Of a stretch of 7,224 nt of DNA, positions 1 to 5,249 are shown in pieces. The stretch is taken from contig CAYLUN010000172.1 of the NCBI GenBank assembly GCA_964386865.1, forward strand, positions 1 through 7,224, read 5' to 3'. The notes under the pieces are model-generated. The model worked only from the letters and a program-made list of their open reading frames with translations, did no database searches and was not told the DNA's origin. The DNA comes from CAYLUN01 sp964386865. Lineage in GTDB: Bacteria; Verrucomicrobiota; Kiritimatiellia; RFP12; UBA1067. Made by a program: the position numbers and the translations under genes. Each line of letters begins with the position of its first letter. Position 1 is the first letter of the stretch.

Positions 1-5
1 TGGGA

Positions 6-530
6 GTGGCGATCACCAAGGGTGCCGGGCGTGTCACGCGCAAGCCGATCGCGGCCCTGCGCCGGGATGTGTCTGAACTGAAACGCCAGGTGGCTGAGCT
101 GAAGCGCCTGTTGCGGGCCATGCAGAAGGACGGTCAGCCTCGCGCCGCGACAGCGGCTGCTCTGGATTCTGAGGCCGTCAAACCGTCGCGTATCCGGCCG
201 ACGGGTCCGATGGTGCGCAAGTTGCGGGCAAAACTGGGACTGATGCAGGCGGAGTTCGCGAAGCTGGCCGGGGTGTCGGGCCTGACGGTCTACAAATGGG
301 AGAAGTCGGCCGGGCGGATCAATCCGCGCGGCCGTGCTTTGGCGGGGCTGGCGAAGGTTTTGGGAATGGGGAAGCGGGAGTCGAAGAGGGCGGTGTCGAA
401 TGTTGAGACGTGCCCCTGTTTGCCTTCGGTGTTTCTTCGAGCTCAAGTTCCGAAATATTTTGGAGTAACCCCCAAGAGCAGTCTAGCTGTTGAGTGTGTG
501 GTCAATAGCGTGACCCGGAAGCTGGTGTGA
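6..530 (+). CDS. Coiled-coil plus XRE-like helix-turn-helix DNA-binding protein
   Basis: Probable small DNA-binding regulator of 174 residues, cytoplasmic, target unknown. Residues about 13-42 form a basic, heptad-patterned helix (LRRDVSELKRQVAELKRLL), likely a coiled coil for dimerisation. Residues about 46-66 are a linker. Residues about 68-125 look like a Cro/C1-type helix-turn-helix (MVRKLRAKLGLMQAEFAKLAG, then SGLTVYKWE as the recognition-helix region). From memory, related proteins end shortly after the GKRE segment near residue 125. Here about 45 further residues follow with an unrelated, cysteine-containing composition, so the true C-terminus may have been replaced or extended by readthrough. 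The start is GTG at 6. Only five bases lie upstream, so the gene may begin earlier, outside the window, and no ribosome binding site can be judged. The DNA-binding fold is fairly sure; the biological role is unknown. Confidence 0.72.
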   Translation: MAITKGAGRVTRKPIAALRRDVSELKRQVAELKRLLRAMQKDGQPRAATAAALDSEAVKPSRIRPTGPMVRKLRAKLGLMQAEFAKLAGVSGLTVYKWEKSAGRINPRGRALAGLAKVLGMGKRESKRAVSNVETCPCLPSVFLRAQVPKYFGVTPKSSLAVECVVNSVTRKLV

Positions 531-796
531 GGGTGGGGGGTCGTTATTTCATCGTGCATTATTGCATAAGATATGAACATCTATCGTCGAACGCTTGACA
601 TTGAACAATGGGGAGATAATAACCTGAAATACGCAGAATATCAGGCTATCTATGTGATGCGTCTGAATACACTATGATAGTACTAGTTGTTATTTAGATT
701 CGGTCATTAATAAATTACACTTGATGTAGCTGACGGAACTGTGATAAATTTAAAAATAGTGTGAGCACGATTACATTCGCATGTAATTGAGGGGTA
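531..796. other. AT-rich gene-free island
   Basis: No convincing gene is seen here on either strand; the few ATG-started frames end within a few codons. Hand counting 541-780 gives about 156 of 240 bases A or T (about 65%), whereas the genes on both sides are strongly GC-rich. The change at the right edge is abrupt, near 790. The stretch contains a perfect TTGACA at 595-600 with GATAAT at 615-620, but the 14-base spacing is too short for a standard sigma-70 promoter. It also holds short palindromes such as TAGTACTA and TAAATTTA, and a clear hairpin at 768-789. It may be a promoter region, a relic of a mobile insertion, or degraded DNA. Confidence 0.6.
768..789. repeat. Inverted repeat (hairpin) at the AT/GC boundary
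   Basis: The arms ATTACAT (770-776) and ATGTAAT (781-787) are perfect complements around the loop TCGC. The stem extends outward through one G-T wobble (769/788) and one C-G pair (768/789). No T-run follows on either strand, so this is not a standard intrinsic terminator. It lies just upstream of the 797-1048 ORF and at the sharp base-composition boundary. It could be an operator-like dyad or the end of an inserted element. Confidence 0.5.
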
Positions 797-1048
797 ATGC
801 GGCGGGTGAGTCTCGCCGCGCCCGTCGCGCACAGCCCTCTGAACCTGACCCGCGACGGCGGCAACTTCCAACTCGACTGGCCCTCCAACTCCGGCCTGCG
901 CTATCAGGTCTGGTCTTCCGCCGACCTCACCGACTGGTACGAATACGGCGCCACGGCCAACGGCTTCGGCGGCGACTTAAGACTTACCGTGCCAACGGAA
1001 TCCCAGCCGACTCAGTTCTTCCGCCTGCAGGTTCAAGATTCGCCTTAG
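797..1048 (+). pseudogene. C-terminal fragment of a large secreted verrucomicrobial-type protein
   Basis: An 83-codon ORF whose protein resembles the extreme C-terminal beta-rich module found at the end of many large secreted or surface proteins of Verrucomicrobiota-type bacteria. Such modules follow the pattern L-x-W-P-x-x-x-G-x-x-Y-x-V-x-S-S-x-D-L-x-x-W and end in FFRLQV. Here residues about 24-49 carry FQLDWPSNSGLRYQVWSSAD and residues 74-79 carry FFRLQV. No signal peptide or catalytic domain is present, and the reading frame is closed by TGA at 788-790, just before the first ATG. A purine run (GAGGGG, 789-794) sits too close to the ATG to be a good ribosome binding site. The most likely reading is a gene remnant whose 5' portion was lost or replaced at the AT-rich island; a free-standing small protein is less likely. 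It converges on the GH5 gene with only 12 bases between stops. Confidence 0.6.
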
Positions 1049-1050
1049 CC

Positions 1051-1060
1051 GAGCGCGCTC
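1051..1060. repeat. Palindrome between two convergent stop codons
   Basis: GAGCGCGCTC is a perfect 10-base palindrome. It fills almost the whole 12-base gap between the TAG of the plus-strand fragment (1046-1048) and the stop of the GH5 gene (1061-1063 on the minus strand). It is too short and has no T-run on either side, so a terminator role is doubtful. No better terminator for the minus-strand cluster is visible here. Confidence 0.3.
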
Positions 1061-2545
1061 TCAATACCGCTGCAGCAACTCCAGCATTTTGCGGTCGAGC
1101 TTGTGCCCGTGGAACTCCTCGTAGACCACATCCTTGCGGCTGCTGTCGAGCACGCCGAAGGCGCCCTTGAAATTCCAGAGCGCCCACCCGAGGTTGCGCT
1201 CTTTCCAGAGCTTCAGATTGTCTTCCAGCCACGCGAGGGTGAGCGCATGCGGCGTGTAGTTGAACGCGCCGAATTCGCCCACCATCGCAAACACGCCGGC
1301 GTCGAAGGCGGGCTGCCACGGGGCGAGCGCCTCCTTGCGCAGGTAGTCCATCCCGCTCAAAGCCCCTCCCTGCGGCTGGAACGCGGGGCTGGCGTCGAAC
1401 CCCGCAAAGCGTAGCGGCGCATTGGTGCGGCCCCAGTCGTGAACGAAGTGCAGCGCCGCGACCCGCCCGTCCGCCGCCGTGAGCGTTAGCTTCGACAGTT
1501 CCGCCCAGTCGCCCGCCGCGATCGACACCGCCAGGCGCTTGGCCCCCTGCGGCAGGCCGCACGAGACCTCCGACGTGCTCTTGGCCTGCGTGATCTTCCA
1601 CTCGCTCTTGTACACGATGTTGGTCCAGCCGGGCCCTTTGCCCGCGTCCAGCTCGAAGTCGCACGCCTTCTGTCCGTCAGCCTCCACGAGGAACTTCACC
1701 TTGCCGGAGACCACGCCGGGGTACAGCGCCAGCTTGCCTGCGGGCACGCTCGCGATCACCAGCGGCACGTTGAGCGGCGCCTTGCCCGCGCCGTACAGCG
1801 GGCTCACCGCCGCCGGCGGCGGCCACACGGGCTCGTCCGTCGGCGTGCCCACCCAGCTGGCCCTGTAGTGCGAGATCGACATCGGGCGGTAGCCGCGCAT
1901 CGCTTGGCCGATGCCGAGCGCGAACAGCGACTGCGCCGGGCGGCCTCCCCACGCGATGCCGTCCGCCACGATAAAGCGCGCCGGGTCTTCCGCGCGGATC
2001 GCGCTCACGAGCGCCGCGCCCACCTTGCCGTAGGCCTCCTCGCTGACCTCGCACGGCTCGTTGAACAGGTTGAAGCTCAGCTCCTTGTTCGGAGCGCCCT
2101 TGTAGCGCCGCGCAAAGAAGGCCCAGTGCTTGCAGCACACGCGCAGCGCGTCTTCGTCCTTGAACAAGTCGCGCGGCTCGGGCGGCTTGGCGACCGTGTA
2201 GCCCGGCGCGCGGTGGAAGCAGAGCTGCACGTGCACGCCGTACTGCTTGCCCCACGCCACCGCCGCGTCGACGGGTGCGAGCTTCGCCTCGTCAATCTGC
2301 TCCCAGTCCTTGTCCTTGATCCAGAAGCGGTAGTCCATGGGCAGCCGCACGAAGTTGAAGCCCAGCTCGCTGATCAGCTTGAAGTCCTGCTCCTCGAACT
2401 CGCCCTTCTGGCCGTGGTTCTGGAACATGCCCAGCAGGTTGAACCCGCGCCAGCGCGCCTCGGGCCGCCACGCCTCAGCCGCCGCGGCCTGCAAACACAG
2501 GAAGCCCAGAGGGAAAACCCAACCGCCCGCCGCACTACTCTTCAT
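1061..2545 (-). CDS. Secreted GH5 (cellulase-family) glycosidase with an inserted beta domain
   Basis: A retaining glycoside hydrolase of clan GH-A, probably hydrolysing a beta-linked polysaccharide outside the cytoplasm; the substrate cannot be read from sequence. The protein has 494 residues. Residues 1-25 are a signal peptide, with likely cleavage after AAAAEA. The GH5 barrel occupies about 30-245 and 395-494. Expected active-site residues are present: R67 (FVRLP), H111, N162-E163 in NLFNEP (acid/base), H226-Y227 (SISHY), E424 in VGEFG (nucleophile) and W457 (ALWNFKG). Residues about 245-395 form an extra beta-rich segment between the conserved HY and the nucleophile, perhaps a carbohydrate-binding module. 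I chose ATG at 2545 over the upstream in-frame start at 2599. It begins directly at the signal peptide and has GGAGG (2555-2559) nine bases upstream. The start overlaps the end of srkA by 11 bases, which suggests translational coupling. Family assignment is strong; substrate is unknown. Confidence 0.9.
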   Translation of the reverse strand: MKSSAAGGWVFPLGFLCLQAAAAEAWRPEARWRGFNLLGMFQNHGQKGEFEEQDFKLISELGFNFVRLPMDYRFWIKDKDWEQIDEAKLAPVDAAVAWGKQYGVHVQLCFHRAPGYTVAKPPEPRDLFKDEDALRVCCKHWAFFARRYKGAPNKELSFNLFNEPCEVSEEAYGKVGAALVSAIRAEDPARFIVADGIAWGGRPAQSLFALGIGQAMRGYRPMSISHYRASWVGTPTDEPVWPPPAAVSPLYGAGKAPLNVPLVIASVPAGKLALYPGVVSGKVKFLVEADGQKACDFELDAGKGPGWTNIVYKSEWKITQAKSTSEVSCGLPQGAKRLAVSIAAGDWAELSKLTLTAADGRVAALHFVHDWGRTNAPLRFAGFDASPAFQPQGGALSGMDYLRKEALAPWQPAFDAGVFAMVGEFGAFNYTPHALTLAWLEDNLKLWKERNLGWALWNFKGAFGVLDSSRKDVVYEEFHGHKLDRKMLELLQRY

Positions 2546-3545
2546 CCTCGTCCCCCTCCCCTTCGTCTCGCCTGTCGTCGCTGCCCAAAACAATCTCAAG
2601 CTGCTGCTCCAGATCGTCCATTTCCTTCGCCCAAAACGAGTGCGAGCCCCAGCCCGGATGGTTCTGCAGGAACGCGGCGTCCCGCGACTGCCGGGCGCAC
2701 CACGCCAGATAGTAAACCATGCGCATGGTTCGCAGCGGCTCGATCAGGCGGAGCGAAAGGCGGTCGAACGGCCGGAAGGTCTCGTACCCTTCGATCAGGC
2801 GCTCCACCTCTTCGGCCGACTCGTCCAGCCGACCCGGCAGGAGCATCCACAGGTCCTGCACGGGCGGGCCGTTCATCATGTCGTCGAAATCGATGAGGAA
2901 CAGGCCGGTCTCGGGCCGCTCCAGCACGTTCGTGCGCTGGCAGTCGCCATGCAGCCGTATCGTCTCGCAACCTTCGAAGAGGGGTTCGACCGCCTCCAGA
3001 AACGTGTGGCCGAAGTCCTCCAGTCGCTCCTGGTCGCGCGTCTCAAGGAACCCGTTGTCGATCAGGTAATCGAGGTCGCCGGCCGCGGAGGTGAAGGGCC
3101 CGAGCGTCAGGCGAGCCGGCGCGGCTTCGCGAGCCCCCACCCGGTGCACGCGGGCCAGCAGGGCGCCCAGCCTCCCCCATACGCCGTCGCCCGGTGCGGC
3201 AGACTCGACGGGCCGCCCGCCTCGCTTGGGAAACAGGGCGAAGGGCAGGCCGCCGGCCAGGCCGAGCGTTTCTCCACCCTTCAGCGCGATCGGCGCGATC
3301 ACCGGGATCTCGTCCGCCGCGCAGGAGCAGACAAAGGCGTGCTCGTCAAGCAGCGCCTCATGCGTCCAGCGCCCCGGCCGGTAGAACTTGGCCACCAGAT
3401 GCTCACCGGTCTCCATCTCCACGCTGTAGACGCGGTTGATGTAGCTGGGAAGCGGGCGGGTGACCCCGGTGCAACGTCGTCCCGTGGAGGCCTCCACGGC
3501 ATCCATGACACGGTCAGGCATCAGCGAAGCGAAGTCGGCGTTCAT
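2535..3545 (-). CDS. srkA: SrkA/YihE-like stress response kinase
   Basis: A cytoplasmic serine/threonine protein kinase of the APH/choline-kinase-like fold. In E. coli SrkA protects cells from stress-induced death; its protein target is poorly defined. The protein has 336 residues against 328 in E. coli and aligns with it along most of its length. Shared segments include PLPSYINRVYSVE (31-43), VAKFYRPGRWT (51-61, with K53 the expected ATP-binding lysine), LRLHGDC-type catalytic loop as IRLHGDCQRTN (196-206, D201), the metal-binding DFD in LIDFDD (217-222), GPPVQDLWMLL (226-236) and IEPLRTMRMVYYLAW (268-282). The C-terminus (about 322-336) is an unusual acidic tail, GSDDRRDEGEGDEDEE. ATG at 3545 was chosen over GTG at 3563 because it matches the E. 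coli N-terminus; neither start shows a clear ribosome binding site. It lies 48 bases after the sulfatase gene and overlaps GH5. Confidence 0.9.
   Translation of the reverse strand: MNADFASLMPDRVMDAVEASTGRRCTGVTRPLPSYINRVYSVEMETGEHLVAKFYRPGRWTHEALLDEHAFVCSCAADEIPVIAPIALKGGETLGLAGGLPFALFPKRGGRPVESAAPGDGVWGRLGALLARVHRVGAREAAPARLTLGPFTSAAGDLDYLIDNGFLETRDQERLEDFGHTFLEAVEPLFEGCETIRLHGDCQRTNVLERPETGLFLIDFDDMMNGPPVQDLWMLLPGRLDESAEEVERLIEGYETFRPFDRLSLRLIEPLRTMRMVYYLAWCARQSRDAAFLQNHPGWGSHSFWAKEMDDLEQQLEIVLGSDDRRDEGEGDEDEE
2546..2564 (-). promoter_or_regulatory. Ribosome binding site of the GH5 gene, inside the srkA 3' end
   Basis: On the minus strand a purine-rich run containing GGGGAGGGGG precedes the GH5 ATG, with GGAGG nine bases from it. 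The same bases encode the glutamate- and aspartate-rich tail of the SrkA-like protein, so this site is fully embedded in the upstream gene. It supports the start at 2545. Confidence 0.65.
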
Positions 3546-3593
3546 GGCGCGAAAGTGTACCACAGCGCCGCATCCGCCGCCATCCTGGACGCG

Positions 3594-5168
3594 TCACGGG
3601 CGCGTGCGACCGCTCGCCTGCGCCTTCTCCAGAACGGCGGCCATGGCCGCCACGCGCTCGGGCTGCCTACCGGCCAGGTTGTTCGCCTCGCGCGGGTCGG
3701 CCGCCGTGTCGTAGAGCTGCGCCACGTTCCAGTTTCCGTTATCGCTCTCGCCTTTGACGAACGCGTCGGGATCGCCGAGCAGGCCCGTGTCGGGCCGCTT
3801 CGGCCCCTTCTTGTTGGCGTTTGCAGGGATAAACTTCCACGCGCCTTCGCGCAGCGACAGCACCGGGTCTTGAGCGATAAACCTGGCCCGCCCCGGCGCG
3901 GCCGGATCGAGCAGCGCGGCCGACACGTCGAAGCTGTCGGGCGCGTCGGACGCGGCGAGCGACTGACCGCCGAGCGCCGCGAAGGTCGCCAGGCAGTCGA
4001 TCAGGCTCACGAGCGCGCCGCTCTCCTTGCCAGCCGGTACGCGCCGCGGCCAGCGCACAAGGTAGGGCACGCGCGTGCCGCCTTCGTAGGCGCTGTACTT
4101 GTGCCCGCGCCACGGGCCCGCCGGGCGATGGCTGCCCAGCTTCTCCACGGCCCCGTCTTTGTAGCCGTCGTCCAGCACCGGGCCGTTGTCGCTGCTGAGG
4201 ATCACGAGCGTGTCCTCCCGCAGGCCGCACCGGTCGAGGGCGTCAAGTATCGCGCCGACCTGAAAGTCAAACTGCACGATGGCGTCGCCGCGCGCGCCCA
4301 TCGCGGTCTTGCCGACGAAGCGCGGGTTCGGCACGCGCGGCACGTGGATGTCGTGCGTGGCGAAGTACAGGAAGAAGGGCTTGTCCTTGTTGCACTCGAT
4401 GAAGGCCGCACCTTTGGCCGCCAGCGTGTCGGCCATCTCTTCGTCCACCCACCGAGCCTTCTTGCCGCCGGTCATGTAGCCGATGCGGCCGATCCCGTTC
4501 ACCACCGTGTAGTTGTGGCCGTGCGACCAGTCCAGCTTCAGCGTGTCGCGGTCCCTGCGGCCGTCGAGCTCGCCGGGGTAGTTGTCGTCGACCAGCTTGA
4601 AGTTCACCTTGATCGGATCGGCGGGGTCGAGGCCGACGACGCGCTGGTTCTCGACGAAGACGCACGGCGTTCGGTCGCCGGTGGCGGGGATCAGGAACGA
4701 GTAGTCGAAGCCGATCTCGCGCGGCCCCGGCACGATCTCGACGTTCCAGTCGGTCTTGTCCGGCCCCGGGCCGAGCCCGAGGTGCCACTTGCCGACCACG
4801 CCGGTCGTGTAGCCCGCCTTCTTCAGCGTGGAGGGCAGCGTGGTGCGGCCCGGCTCGATCAGCAGCGCGGCGTCGCCCGTCGCGATGCCGGTGCCCTTCT
4901 TGCGCCACGCGTACTCGCCGGTCATGAGGGCGTAGCGGGTCGGCGTGCAGGTCGCCGCGGAGGCGTGGGCGTCCGTGAAGCGCACGCCCTCCTTAGCCAG
5001 GCGGTCAACGTTCGGCGTGGAGACCGCCTTCGCGCCGTAGCACGACACGTCCCCCCACCCCACGTCGTCCGCCAGAATGAGCACGATGTTCTTCGGCTTG
5101 GGCAGCTCGGCCCCGAACGACGCACTGACAAATCCGATCGCCGCAACAAACGAAGTACACGCCCTCAT
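3594..5168 (-). CDS. Secreted type I (formylglycine) sulfatase, arylsulfatase-like
   Basis: A sulfatase of the alkaline-phosphatase superfamily (family S1), removing sulfate esters from a sugar or aryl substrate, probably in the periplasm. It has 524 residues, a normal length. Residues 1 to about 20 are a signal peptide. NIVLILADDVGWGD (27-40) holds the metal-binding D34-D35. C74 in CTPTR (74-78) is the residue converted to formylglycine. K127 and H129 lie in VGKWHLG, H272 in THDIHVPR, D327-N328 in SSDNGP, and K357 in WRGHKYSAYEGG, all expected catalytic or calcium-binding positions. A smaller C-terminal domain follows from about 430. The cysteine-type motif requires a maturase (FGE or anSME), which is not encoded in the window. 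The ATG at 5168 is preceded by a strong GGAGGTG. The pattern CTPTRYALMTGEYAWR recalls subfamily S1_15, but I would not assign substrate from it. Polysaccharide desulfation is inferred from the GH5 and DUF1080 neighbours. Confidence 0.93.
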   Translation of the reverse strand: MRACTSFVAAIGFVSASFGAELPKPKNIVLILADDVGWGDVSCYGAKAVSTPNVDRLAKEGVRFTDAHASAATCTPTRYALMTGEYAWRKKGTGIATGDAALLIEPGRTTLPSTLKKAGYTTGVVGKWHLGLGPGPDKTDWNVEIVPGPREIGFDYSFLIPATGDRTPCVFVENQRVVGLDPADPIKVNFKLVDDNYPGELDGRRDRDTLKLDWSHGHNYTVVNGIGRIGYMTGGKKARWVDEEMADTLAAKGAAFIECNKDKPFFLYFATHDIHVPRVPNPRFVGKTAMGARGDAIVQFDFQVGAILDALDRCGLREDTLVILSSDNGPVLDDGYKDGAVEKLGSHRPAGPWRGHKYSAYEGGTRVPYLVRWPRRVPAGKESGALVSLIDCLATFAALGGQSLAASDAPDSFDVSAALLDPAAPGRARFIAQDPVLSLREGAWKFIPANANKKGPKRPDTGLLGDPDAFVKGESDNGNWNVAQLYDTAADPREANNLAGRQPERVAAMAAVLEKAQASGRTRP

Positions 5169-5179
5169 GACACCTCCCT
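5169..5179 (-). promoter_or_regulatory. Strong Shine-Dalgarno of the sulfatase gene
   Basis: The minus strand reads AGGGAGGTGTC directly before the ATG. GGAGGTG matches seven bases of the usual anti-Shine-Dalgarno complement. This is the clearest ribosome binding site in the window and fixes the sulfatase start. Confidence 0.7.
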
Positions 5180-5183
5180 TTTC

Positions 5184-5246
5184 GACTCGCGACCAGCGAC
5201 GCCCGACCTCCGACTCCCGACGCCCGACCTCTGATCTCCGACCTCC
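5184..5246 (-). repeat. Nine tandem heptamers, consensus GGRNGTC
   Basis: Read on the minus strand, 63 bases divide exactly into nine consecutive 7-base units: GGAGGTC, GGAGATC, AGAGGTC, GGGCGTC, GGGAGTC, GGAGGTC, GGGCGTC, GCTGGTC, GCGAGTC. Every unit ends in TC, and eight of the nine end in GTC. A 14-base block (plus strand 5197-5210) recurs exactly at 5218-5231, 21 bases away, so the array also shows a three-unit higher-order pattern. It fills nearly all of the gap between the DUF1080 gene stop and the sulfatase ribosome binding site. Degenerate units may continue into the last codons of the DUF1080 gene (to about 5259). The phase is perfect, so this is a real tandem repeat; its function is unknown. 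Confidence 0.88.
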
Positions 5247-5249
5247 GGC

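Noticed and set aside
595..620. TTGACA followed by GATAAT as a plus-strand promoter
   Set aside because: Both boxes are good, but the spacer is only 14 bases and no intact gene follows within a reasonable distance.
1051..1060. GAGCGCGCTC as a bidirectional terminator
   Set aside because: The palindrome leaves no room for a loop with a stable stem and no T-run follows on either strand.
787..1170. A TTG-started 127-codon frame overlapping the C-terminal fragment
   Set aside because: Arg-rich, no family resemblance, and it overlaps both the 797-1048 frame with the recognisable FFRL ending and the end of the GH5 gene.
1868..2896. A 342-codon plus-strand open frame across the GH5-srkA overlap
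   Set aside because: Arg/Ala-rich translation with no motif, antisense to two confident genes.
2337..5234. A 965-codon plus-strand open frame opposite the GH5, srkA and sulfatase genes
   Set aside because: It lies antisense to three well-recognised genes, has low-complexity Arg/Val/Ala/Gly/His-rich sequence with no recognisable domain, and is the expected product of high-GC codon bias.
5184..5246. Heptamer array as a CRISPR
   Set aside because: Units are 7 bases and contiguous with no unique spacers, so it is a tandem repeat rather than a CRISPR array.
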